Source: Mogibacterium sp.
Lineage (GTDB): Bacteria > Bacillota > Clostridia > Peptostreptococcales > Anaerovoracaceae
Reading direction: 5' to 3'
NCBI GenBank assembly: GCA_012840975.1
Contig: DUVP01000033.1
Location: 1 to 32,371, forward strand
DNA: 32,371 nucleotides
Shown one piece after another: positions 8,010 to 15,066 of the stretch (positions within the stretch are counted from its first letter, which is position 1; each line of letters starts with the position of its first letter). The notes under the pieces were generated by a model that was not told the origin of the DNA, did not search any database, and saw nothing but the letters and a program-made list of their open reading frames with translations. A program made the position numbers and the translations under genes.

Positions 8010-8038
8010 TTGACGGGGAGGCATAACTGCACTATTAT
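8010..8038 (+). promoter_or_regulatory. Sigma-70-type promoter of the small lipoprotein gene
   Basis: TTGACG (8010-8015), a 17-bp spacer, then TATTAT (8033-8038), about 43 bp before the start codon and upstream of a GGAGGA ribosome site. Close to consensus; not experimentally supported. Confidence 0.6.
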
Positions 8039-8081
8039 TTAAGAAATTATTGTTGACCTTAGATTATACGGAGGAGTTAAA

Positions 8082-8495
8082 ATGAGAAGGTTTTTAGCGC
8101 TGATAGTGATATTTACGATATGCTTTATTTTCACGGCATGTGGAGAGGAAAAAGATAATAGTTCCGAAGCCGATGCAACGGAAACTGAAGCTGTAGAGCC
8201 GGACGCAACAGCTGACGGTGTGACACCGGAATTCAAGGCAGAGTTGGACAGTCTGGAAGCTTTTGTCGATGAATATATCGCCTTTATGGATAATTATATG
8301 AAGTTGGAAGATGAGGAGATGATACAGAAAATGTCCGATTTTTCATCTTACTCGGATAAGTTTACAAAATTTTTAGGGAAAATAGATGCGATAGATGAAG
8401 AAAGCCTGTCGCCTGAAGACCTGGCATATTATGATAAGGTATATAACAGAATGTTGAAGAAGCTTAACGATTTGTCAGCAAGGATGGATGAGTAG
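8082..8495 (+). CDS. Small lipoprotein
   Basis: 137 aa. The N-terminus MRRFLALIVIFTICFIFTAC is a type II signal peptide with the lipobox FTAC, so Cys20 should be lipidated and the protein anchored on the outer face of the membrane. A 35-residue acidic, Asp/Glu/Ala-rich linker precedes a predicted all-helical domain (about 48-137; EFKAELDSLEAFVDEYIAFM...). That domain resembles small extracytoplasmic helical domains found on many Clostridia lipoproteins. Function unknown. It has a promoter at 8010, the ribosome site GGAGGAG and its own terminator at 8537, so it is monocistronic. The mobile element at 8579 inserted just behind that terminator. Confidence 0.8.
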   Translation: MRRFLALIVIFTICFIFTACGEEKDNSSEADATETEAVEPDATADGVTPEFKAELDSLEAFVDEYIAFMDNYMKLEDEEMIQKMSDFSSYSDKFTKFLGKIDAIDEESLSPEDLAYYDKVYNRMLKKLNDLSARMDE

Positions 8496-8536
8496 CATCT
8501 ACCGAACTTAAAAGAAATTAGAGCAATAAATGATCG

Positions 8537-8565
8537 AAAGCACCTCCTTTGAAGGTGCTTTTCTG
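8537..8565 (+). terminator. Rho-independent terminator of the lipoprotein gene
   Basis: AAAGCACCT (8537-8545) pairs with AGGTGCTTT (8553-8561), ending in TTTT. It lies immediately before the target duplication at 8571. Confidence 0.88.
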
Positions 8566-8570
8566 ATTCT

Positions 8571-8578
8571 AAAATTAA
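8571..8578. repeat. Target-site duplication, left copy (AAAATTAA)
   Basis: AAAATTAA abuts the GG that starts the left terminal repeat. The same 8 bp abut the right end at 11220-11227. Eight base pairs is the duplication length of the ISL3 family. Confidence 0.75.
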
Positions 8579-8635
8579 GGCTCTATAACTTTTTTTGGGG
8601 TTTAGCAAAATGACGCTGTAACTTTGTTTGGGGTC
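8579..8635. repeat. Left terminal repeat with two binding boxes
   Basis: The outer box CTATAACTTTTTTTGGGGT (from 8582) and inner box CTGTAACTTTGTTTGGGGT (from 8616) are direct repeats of each other. The pair is mirrored at the right end. Confidence 0.75.
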
Positions 8636-8693
8636 AAAATAGAAAATTGAGAGGTCTTCTGAGTGTGTGAGAAGATCTCTTTTAAAGTATAAA

Positions 8694-9437
8694 TTACAAC
8701 TTTATGCTTGAGTTATTGTTAAGAGAATAGAGAGCTCTTTTCCTGAATCTTTCAAAATCCTTGTAACCCTTCCCATTTCTTTTAATAAGTTTAAGTCTGG
8801 AGTTAACAGACTCTACAGAACCGTTGGATATTCTTTTTCCATTATGACGATCGAAGCTGTTAACAATTTCTTTCCTCCATTTACGAAGAGACCTTTTTAC
8901 AGGCTGAAATTCACTAATGCCACTAGCGGATAATTCAATAATAAATTGATCCAGCCTGTAAGCAGCATTTTTGCTGTCCGAAGCTTTGTTAAAATAGGCA
9001 TAATTTTCTTTGTGGTAATAAGCTACTTCTAATTCGGGATGAATAGAAAGTAGTCTTTTAATAAGATCTGTTGCTTGAATATATCTACCTCCGGTTATGG
9101 CATCGCATCTTACAAGATTAAAAGCATGATTGATAAGTTTAATAACATGGAAACTATCCACACAAATTTTTGCTTGTATTTGACTGCATAAGTTTCATCG
9201 ATACAAATACATTCGGGCATCGGTATAGCATTTATTCCATCGTGATTGTCGAAAATACGGACAATGGTTGTCATAGAAACTTTCATAAGATTTGCTACTG
9301 TAGAAAATGTCATAGATGGAGATTTAAGCAGTTGCATAGTATGCAGAATGGTGTACTTCGAAATTCTTGTACCGGATTCTGTAAATGGGATTGGCTCTGA
9401 AAAAGATTTGTTGCAAATTAAAAATTAACATGAAGCG
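8694..9437 (-). pseudogene. Decayed ISL3-family transposase, copy A (C-terminal part plus remnant of the N-terminal part)
   Basis: Read on the minus strand, the upstream part (9437 to about 9165) has a zinc-ribbon tail ICNKSFSEPIPF, the HTH-containing SPSMTFSTVANLMKV segment and the DDE-domain start CICIDETYAVKYKQ. The sequence then jumps out of frame into ICVDSFHVIKLINHAFN, a deletion of about 60-70 codons. It runs to the conserved C-terminal RISNGSVESVNSRLKLIKRNGKGYK (split between residues about 110 and 135 of the 155-aa open frame) and stops at 8694. Compared with copy B it also lacks the first about 35 codons and the right terminal repeat. Inactive. Confidence 0.8.
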
Positions 9438-9546
9438 ATGTAAACTTTGGTTGCGTAATTGCAATCTAAAATATGATGAATTCTCTCAGATGGTGTGTAA
9501 AATAAGAATGGATTTTAATTACAAAAATGATGAAAGGATAATGCTT

Positions 9547-9996
9547 ATGTCAATTGGCGAGAAGTTGTATAAATTGCGGAAACGTGAAAGTATTTCTCAA
9601 GAAATGTTAGCTGATTCGATTAATGTGTCAAGGCAGACAATATCAAAATGGGAGCAAGATTCCGTGACACCGGATACAGCGAATCTTGTGAAAATATGCA
9701 ATTATTTTAAAGTACCTATTGAATATTTTGCTGTTGAAAACTATGAGATTTCTGAATTCTTTAAAAAAAAGCATATAAATAATGGATTAATGCTTATAAT
9801 AGGTCTGGTTATATTGCTTGGATCGGTTCTCAGTACATATCTTATGCAGATAAATGAGTACAAGTTATACGGACAATTTTTCGATAATGCCCTGAATTAC
9901 CTGCAGGTATTTCCACTTAACCTTGTGTTCGCAATAGGCACAACAGTATCGATTTTCGGTGTGTATAGAATTGTAAAAAGGAGAAAGAAAAAATGA
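9547..9996 (+). CDS. XRE-family regulator with membrane helices (element cargo)
   Basis: 149 aa. Residues 1-60 form a Cro/C1-type helix-turn-helix (IGEKLYKLRKRESISQEMLA, then INVSRQTISKWEQD). Two hydrophobic segments follow (about 80-100 and 115-140) and a basic RIVKRRKKK tail. I chose the ATG at 9547 because AAAGGA lies about 9 bp upstream and the HTH starts here; frames reaching back to 9385 run through transposase debris. Its stop overlaps the start of the secreted-protein gene (ATGA at 9993), so the two are translationally coupled. The pairing suggests that the regulator controls, or senses at the membrane, the product of its neighbour. The only other XRE regulator in the window (1020) has a similar head-plus-membrane layout. 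Confidence 0.85.
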   Translation: MSIGEKLYKLRKRESISQEMLADSINVSRQTISKWEQDSVTPDTANLVKICNYFKVPIEYFAVENYEISEFFKKKHINNGLMLIIGLVILLGSVLSTYLMQINEYKLYGQFFDNALNYLQVFPLNLVFAIGTTVSIFGVYRIVKRRKKK

Positions 9997-10589
9997 AGAA
10001 GAATACACCTGCTATTATAAGTGTGCTGGTAGCAATCATGGTCTTAGCATCCATACCTTTTAACGTATTTGCTGCAGAAGTGCCTACTCCGGCACTCGAT
10101 AGTGATGTTATTAATGAAGACTTAACTATAGGGGATCTCACAGAAGATGAGTTAGGAAATTCGGAAGAAACACGTGCTGACGGTCATTACTACTGGAAGG
10201 TTACGAGCAAAAAAGTAGCAAGTTATCCATACGGAGGATGGCGTAAGGGTCCGTCAGGTAAAGGTCCTGCAAAGATATCGTTGACGAATTCTCAAGGCTA
10301 TAATTATAGTGTGACAAATACTATTAGTGGCTCATATACTAGTGTTGCAACCATTGAATCTGCACTAAATGTAACAATAGGTAAGGCTAAAACATACTCG
10401 GCAAGCTATAGTGTAAATGTTCCGAAAGGAAATAGATATCAAATAATATATAGACCTCAGTTTAAACGCTACAAGGTAGTGCAAACTCAGTACTACAGGA
10501 TAGATGGTTATTCGACGAAGACAGGAAAGACAAAGACGTGTTATGTAAAGATATTTTCAAATTGGGATTATAGTTGGAATAAAATATAG
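9993..10589 (+). CDS. Small secreted protein, bacteriocin-like or beta-structured, unknown function (element cargo)
   Basis: 198 aa with a signal peptide (MKKNTPAIIS..., likely cleavage at VFA-A, residue 27-28). An acidic 30-residue pro-like segment precedes a mature Tyr/Ser/Thr/Lys-rich domain beginning about residue 63 (DGHYYWKVTSKKV). The stretch from about 115 to 165 (SVTNTISGSY..., KGNRYQIIYRPQFKRYKVVQ) alternates polar and hydrophobic residues, suggesting beta strands. Similar small secreted proteins are, from memory, widespread and uncharacterised in Firmicutes; a bacteriocin or pore-former is possible but not shown. No immunity or export gene accompanies it, unless the XRE/membrane protein serves that role. 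It is coupled to the XRE gene by a 4-bp overlap and ends 16 bp before transposase copy B. Confidence 0.75.
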   Translation: MKKNTPAIISVLVAIMVLASIPFNVFAAEVPTPALDSDVINEDLTIGDLTEDELGNSEETRADGHYYWKVTSKKVASYPYGGWRKGPSGKGPAKISLTNSQGYNYSVTNTISGSYTSVATIESALNVTIGKAKTYSASYSVNVPKGNRYQIIYRPQFKRYKVVQTQYYRIDGYSTKTGKTKTCYVKIFSNWDYSWNKI

Positions 10590-10605
10590 TTGACAGAGAA
10601 CCGGC

Positions 10606-11093
10606 AAATATCCCACATATCCATAGAAACATATTGCACTTTTTCACATTCCGGACGAGGAATTGCAGAAAGATAGCATGCAATGTCTTTTTTGTTTCTG
10701 TTGGGAAGAAGATCAAAGATCTGACAGGTATGCATGTCTACAAGAACGCAAGCATAGGCTCTTTGCTTGTATTTGACCGCATAAATTTCATCGATACAAA
10801 TACATTCGGGCATCGGTATAGCATTCATTCCGGCATGATTGTCAAAAATACGGACAATGGTTGTCGTAGAAACTTTCATAAGATTTGCTACTGTAGAAAA
10901 TGTCATAGATGGAGATTTAAGCAGTTGTATAATACGCATAATGGTGTACTTCGAAATTCTTGCACTGGATCCTGTAAATGGGCTTGGCTCTTAAAGTGAT
11001 AAGGGCAAACTGTGTATACTCTGCAGATGAAATCTCAATATCCTGTATATCTTCTGGTTCTAAATTAAATAACTTTGTGATAATATCCTTCAT
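10606..11093 (-). pseudogene. Decayed ISL3-family transposase, copy B (N-terminal and middle part)
   Basis: On the minus strand an ATG at 11093 opens MKDIITKLFNLEPEDIQDIE, a typical ISL3 N-terminus. It continues to QFALITL and then joins directly to PFTGSSARISKYTIM in another frame, so the zinc ribbon is missing. The DDE start CICIDEIYAVKYKQRAYACV (partial) and the middle SMDMWD follow. Homology stops there, at about 10606, at the border with the cargo. This copy retains the region that copy A has lost, and lacks the C-terminal third that A retains. Confidence 0.8.
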
Positions 11094-11161
11094 GTATTTT
11101 CCTGTTCTGTAATTTTTTGTTGCAAATTGAAATTAACATGAAACAGGGAAAATGAAAATCG

Positions 11162-11219
11162 CTGTGACCCCAAACAAAGTTATAGGTATATACCGCACAC
11201 CAAAAAAAGTTATAGGTCC
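11162..11219. repeat. Right terminal repeat with two binding boxes
   Basis: ACCCCAAACAAAGTTATAGG (inner) and ACCAAAAAAAGTTATAGGTCC-type (outer, split here as ACCAAAAAAAGTTATAGG plus TCC) mirror the left end. The element stops at 11219, next to AAAATTAA. Confidence 0.75.
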
Positions 11220-11227
11220 AAAATTAA
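11220..11227. repeat. Target-site duplication, right copy (AAAATTAA)
   Basis: Identical to 8571-8578 and directly adjacent to the right terminal repeat. Confidence 0.75.
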
Positions 11228-11270
11228 TAGACTTATCAAATAACTTTGGATAGCCCATTAATAAGCTTAA

Positions 11271-11299
11271 TTGACAGAAATCTTAAATCTAAGTATAAT
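11271..11299 (+). promoter_or_regulatory. Consensus sigma-70 promoter upstream of the fic gene
   Basis: TTGACA (11271-11276), exactly 17 bp, then TATAAT (11294-11299): a perfect vegetative promoter. The start codon is about 90 bp downstream. It lies 52 bp outside the mobile element and so belongs to the host side. Confidence 0.8.
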
Positions 11300-11389
11300 T
11301 ATTAATATATTTTACACTTAAACTTAAAATTAATCATATATAAGTGTATTTTAAAAAGATAATAGTTGGTATTATGGGGAAAAGAATAG

Positions 11390-12532
11390 ATGAAGATAAA
11401 AAAGCAATTCTATAAATTATCAAAAGAGGAATTTGATAAATATTTAGATGGTTTAAAGAAGGCACCGGACACTTTATTCTTCTTAGAAAAAGCTAAGGAG
11501 CCATACTTTTATTGTCTTATGAGAGATACACTGAGTGTTTTGAATGAATTGCTATTAAAAAAAGAGGAGTTTGAAAGACTGTATCAATCTTTCTCCGGAT
11601 TTGGACAAAGACAATTGCTACAGTCATTTTTTATAGATGAAATTGAGTCTACTAACAAGATAGAGAATATTTACTCTACAAAGCATGATATTTTTTCCGT
11701 TATGAAACAAGTTAAAGGTGTTAAGGATAAAAAGATTGTGTCAGTTGTTAATTCATATCAACACATTCTGCAATCAGACAGCCATAACCTGAAAACCCTC
11801 GACGATATAGGGAAATTATACGATACACTTATCCTACCTTCATTAGCGCCTGAGGACAAGCCTGATGGAAAATATTTTCGAAAAGGAGATGTTTATATTT
11901 CTGATGGAATTACTCATATTCACAGAGGAGTAAGCGGCGAAGAAAACATTAATTTGGCTATGAGAGAATTTCTTGAACTATATAATTCAGATTTAGAAAT
12001 AATGGAGAAAATGATTCTCTGTCATTTTATTTTTGAAACAACACATCCTTATTATGATGGGAATGGACGCATGGGAAGATTCTTGTTTTCGTACGGTTTG
12101 TATCAGAAAACCAAGAGCGTTTTTACGTTTAAAATTGCAATGGCATTTTCAAGAAACAAGAAAAAATATTATTCTGCCTTCAAAAATGCGAGCAAAGATC
12201 ACGAATTCGGATGTCTCAACGGTTTCGTTGAAGATATTGCACAGTTGTTAATAGATGAGTTGGATATAACAATAAAAGATATTACTTTAAAAAAGGATAA
12301 AATAGAGACTTTAAAAAAACCTTTTAAGTTTAAAAAATCGGAAGATCAAATTTATAATTTATTGACAGAAGGCAGTATTCTGTCGGATTTCGGATTGAGC
12401 AATACTGAAATTCAGGAAGAGACAAATTTATCAAAAGCAACGGTTGATAAAGCAATTAAGCACTTCAAAAATCTCGGAATATTAGAAAGTACAAGATTCG
12501 GTTATTACGTATTTCATAAAATAATAAAGTAA
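11390..12532 (+). CDS. Fic-domain protein (class II, probable AMPylator) with C-terminal winged helix
   Basis: 380 aa. The Fic core motif HPYYDGNGRMGR (residues 219-230) is complete, with catalytic His219 and the Arg residues that hold ATP phosphates; such proteins usually transfer AMP to a target hydroxyl. An inhibitory-helix motif of the (S/T)xxxE(G/N) kind is visible as TNKIEN (88-93), N-terminal to the core, placing it in class II, which controls itself with Glu92. The C-terminal 60 residues (NTEIQEETNLSKATVDKAIKHF) form a winged helix that may bind DNA or targets. The ribosome site is weak (GGGGAAAAG). No separate antitoxin gene is adjacent. It is driven by the consensus promoter at 11271. 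It sits directly upstream of an operon encoding a de-ADP-ribosylating enzyme, which may or may not be related. Confidence 0.9.
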   Translation: MKIKKQFYKLSKEEFDKYLDGLKKAPDTLFFLEKAKEPYFYCLMRDTLSVLNELLLKKEEFERLYQSFSGFGQRQLLQSFFIDEIESTNKIENIYSTKHDIFSVMKQVKGVKDKKIVSVVNSYQHILQSDSHNLKTLDDIGKLYDTLILPSLAPEDKPDGKYFRKGDVYISDGITHIHRGVSGEENINLAMREFLELYNSDLEIMEKMILCHFIFETTHPYYDGNGRMGRFLFSYGLYQKTKSVFTFKIAMAFSRNKKKYYSAFKNASKDHEFGCLNGFVEDIAQLLIDELDITIKDITLKKDKIETLKKPFKFKKSEDQIYNLLTEGSILSDFGLSNTEIQEETNLSKATVDKAIKHFKNLGILESTRFGYYVFHKIIK

Positions 12533-12607
12533 TAAAAGTAATAGGAGAATGCTCGTATAGGATAGTTTATATACATTCACTACAAAGTAAGATAAGATTA
12601 CTACATA

Positions 12608-12638
12608 GACAGATTCTGTCATTCTGATTGCTTATAAT
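12608..12638 (+). promoter_or_regulatory. Promoter/operator of the WYL operon
   Basis: GACAGATTCTGTC (12608-12620) is a palindrome around a central T. It lies where the -35 box would be for TATAAT at 12633-12638. A dyad over the -35 region next to a gene for a WYL-type repressor is a natural autoregulatory operator. The start codon is about 75 bp downstream. Confidence 0.55.
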
Positions 12639-12713
12639 ATAGGCATAGAGTGACACAATATGGAAATGTTAATTATACCGATTAAATGTAACAAATAATT
12701 AACGGAGAGTTAT

Positions 12714-13685
12714 ATGGACATAATGAAGAGCGAAAAGACAAATCGAATACTGGATATTTACACCAAGCTGATGAGCGGATGTTTAATCAATAAATGTGAA
12801 GAGGCTGTTAAGTATGGTGTAAATGAGAGAAGTATTCAGCGTGACATTGATGATATCCGCAACTATTTGAGTGATGTCGCATTGGAGCAGGGGTACATGA
12901 ATTCAGTCATATATGATCGAGAACAGAAAGGGTATCGACTCGAGCAGATTTACAAAATAAGGCTTACCAACAGTGAGGTGCTTGCTGTATGTAAGATTTT
13001 ATTGGATAGTCGGGCTTTTACAAAAAAAGAAATGAAAAGTCTCCTTGACCGCCTGGTGGATTGCTGTGCTCCCAAAGTCAATCAGAAGATTGTAAGCGAT
13101 CTTATAAAGAATGAGGCATTTCACTATGTGGAACCTCGACATAGAACAGATTTTATAGATATAATGTGGGAAATTGGTATGGCAATCAGCACATGTAAAT
13201 ATATCGAGATCGGATATGAGAGACTTAAAGACAGGAAAAGCGTTATCCGCAAACTAAAGCCGGTCGCAATTATGTTTTCCGAATATTATTTTTATCTGAC
13301 GGCATTTATGGATGACGACGATGAATCTCGTGAGAATTTTGATGTTATTAATGATTCATTTCCGACAATATATCGGATTGACAGGATTACAAAGCTGAAG
13401 ACGCTGGATGAGCAATTCAGTATTCCGTATGTAAGTCGATTTGAGGAGGGAGAATTCCGTAAACGGGTACAGTTCATGTATGGCGGCAAATTGCAGAGAG
13501 TTAAATTCAGATATACCGGCATGGATATAGATGCTGTCCTCGACCGTCTTCCTACAGCGGAGATTACAGATGAGGATGATGAAGGATATATTGTCAGTGC
13601 AGAGGTTTTTGGTAAAGGAATAAATATGTGGCTTAGGAGTCAGGGAGATTATGTCAGCGTAATTGAAGGAGGGTTAGATAAATGA
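12714..13685 (+). CDS. WYL-domain transcriptional regulator
   Basis: 323 aa. An N-terminal winged helix-turn-helix of the HTH_11 kind (residues about 9-60, with NERSIQRDIDDIRNYL as the recognition part) is followed by the YDREQKGYRL wing. A linker region leads to a WYL domain (about 163-235) in which the name motif reads F-Y-L (YYFYLTAF, 191-198); YRIDRITKL at 220 closes it. A C-terminal extension (245-323, VQFMYGGKLQRVKFRYTG) is the usual WCX region. WYL proteins bind nucleic acid or nucleotide ligands and often repress defence operons (BrxR and CapW are characterised examples). The stop overlaps the next start (ATGA at 13682), so it heads a tightly coupled four-gene operon. Ribosome site GGAGAG. 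Confidence 0.92.
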   Translation: MDIMKSEKTNRILDIYTKLMSGCLINKCEEAVKYGVNERSIQRDIDDIRNYLSDVALEQGYMNSVIYDREQKGYRLEQIYKIRLTNSEVLAVCKILLDSRAFTKKEMKSLLDRLVDCCAPKVNQKIVSDLIKNEAFHYVEPRHRTDFIDIMWEIGMAISTCKYIEIGYERLKDRKSVIRKLKPVAIMFSEYYFYLTAFMDDDDESRENFDVINDSFPTIYRIDRITKLKTLDEQFSIPYVSRFEEGEFRKRVQFMYGGKLQRVKFRYTGMDIDAVLDRLPTAEITDEDDEGYIVSAEVFGKGINMWLRSQGDYVSVIEGGLDK

Positions 13686-15055
13686 TAGGGGCAATTATAG
13701 GTGATATTGTCGGCTCTCGCTTTGAAAGGGTGAATCACAAATCAAAGGAATTCGAATTGTTCGATAGAAAGTGCCGACCTACAGATGACAGCGTGATGAC
13801 TCTTGCAATTGCAAAAGCGATACTTGAATGTAAGGGAAATTTTGAGAACTTATCACAAAAAGCTATATCCAATATGCAAGAGTTCGGAAGAATATATAAG
13901 AAAGCCGGTTATGGCAGATCTTTTATAAAGTGGATATGGGCAGATGATCCTCAGCCATATAACAGCTACGGAAACGGTTCAGCAATGAGAGTCAGTCCTT
14001 GTGGATATGCTGCGACAAGTATAGAGGAAGCAAAAGAACTTTCCGCAATGGTTACTAAAGTAACACATAATCATCCGGAAGGGATGAAAGGAGCGGAGGC
14101 TGTTGCTGTCGCCATTTATCTTGCAAAAACCGGCAAGAGTAAAGAAGATATTAAGCAGTATATTCAGGATAATTATTACAATATCGATTTCACTATTGAT
14201 CAGATTCGGCTCGAATATGAATTTGATGTTTCATGTCAAGGCTCGGTACCGGTGGCGTTGGAAGCTTTTTTTGAATCTACGGACTTTGAGGACGCAATCA
14301 GGAATGCAATATCAGTCGGTGGAGACAGTGATACGATTGCTGCAATGACGGGGTCTATTGCTGAAGCTTTCTATGGTGTACCGGAGGAGACCATTGATTC
14401 TGCGATTGATTTTCTCGATGGTCGAGAAATGGAAATTTTGTACTATTTTGAAAAAGAATACCCGTCAAAAGCTTTCGACGAGGATGGAGAAACAACAATT
14501 AGCATATTTTGTGTGCTCGATAAATCTGTCGATAAAGTTATCCCTGCCGAGACAACTATAACTATAGACGGAGATTTAGACGGCGATGTTGTCCATGCTT
14601 GGGTAGACAATGTCGATATGATACCTGATTTCAGTTCTTTTGATAAGTCCGATCGCATAGAAGAAACAAAAGAGTTTTTGGAAAAGGCAGGTTCCGATGT
14701 AGTAAAAACCGCCAAAAAAGCAGGAGAAGGTATTTTTGCTGCTGCAAAATTTACAATAGACAGTATAAATAAGGCAAAAGATAAGGTAGTAGATAACTTG
14801 GAAAATTGCTATGAGCTTTGTGCAGATAACCCTGAAGATACAGAGAGAATAATGCGTGCTGTTAAGTTGCTTAATGCAGCAGGTTACGACACAAGAGTAA
14901 AAGTTACATCAGGAACAATGCGCGGATATGTCTTTGCAAAAGGATTAGAGTTTAGTAAAGCAGTAACAGTATTAGAATCTGAAGAAGGAATTTCATTGAA
15001 AGATAAACCTATGGATAAGAAAAAAGCAGATAAAATAAAGAAAAATGCAAAATAG
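13682..15055 (+). CDS. ADP-ribosylglycohydrolase (DraG/ARH family) with C-terminal extension
   Basis: 457 aa. Residues 1-255 are a complete ADP-ribosylglycohydrolase: GDIVGSRFE (7-15), RPTDDSVMTLA with the TDD metal ligands at 34-36, GNGSAMRVSP (98-106), THNHPEG (128-134), and GGDSDTIAAMTGSIAEA with D215, D217 and T218 completing the di-magnesium site. Such enzymes remove ADP-ribose from proteins, nucleic acids or small molecules. Residues about 260-457 are extra. There is an acidic beta-like part (265-320), then an amphipathic, Lys/Ala-rich helical part (about 330-365), then a small domain with AVKLLNAAGYDTRVKVTSGTM-like sequence (about 397-420), and a Lys-rich tail. I do not recognise this extension. 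No ADP-ribosyltransferase is visible nearby, so the substrate is open. Start overlaps the WYL stop by 4 bp. Confidence 0.9.
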   Translation: MIGAIIGDIVGSRFERVNHKSKEFELFDRKCRPTDDSVMTLAIAKAILECKGNFENLSQKAISNMQEFGRIYKKAGYGRSFIKWIWADDPQPYNSYGNGSAMRVSPCGYAATSIEEAKELSAMVTKVTHNHPEGMKGAEAVAVAIYLAKTGKSKEDIKQYIQDNYYNIDFTIDQIRLEYEFDVSCQGSVPVALEAFFESTDFEDAIRNAISVGGDSDTIAAMTGSIAEAFYGVPEETIDSAIDFLDGREMEILYYFEKEYPSKAFDEDGETTISIFCVLDKSVDKVIPAETTITIDGDLDGDVVHAWVDNVDMIPDFSSFDKSDRIEETKEFLEKAGSDVVKTAKKAGEGIFAAAKFTIDSINKAKDKVVDNLENCYELCADNPEDTERIMRAVKLLNAAGYDTRVKVTSGTMRGYVFAKGLEFSKAVTVLESEEGISLKDKPMDKKKADKIKKNAK

Positions 15056-15066
15056 GAGATTAAGAT

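Larger units (their letters stand above)
8579..11219. mobile_element. Composite ISL3-like element carrying a two-gene cargo
   Basis: The 2641-bp unit starts GGCTCTATAACTTTTTTTGG and ends with the near inverse, CCAAAAAAAGTTATAGGTCC. Each end has two copies of a CTATAACTTT(T/G)TTTGGGGT-like box (8579-8635; 11162-11219), as expected for transposase binding sites. It is flanked by perfect 8-bp repeats AAAATTAA. Inside, on the minus strand, are two different deletion derivatives of one ISL3-type transposase gene (8694-9437 and 10606-11093), in the same orientation. Between them lie an XRE regulator and a small secreted protein. Neither transposase copy is intact, so movement would need transposase supplied in trans. 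The matched duplication argues that the whole unit entered as one piece. Confidence 0.75.
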
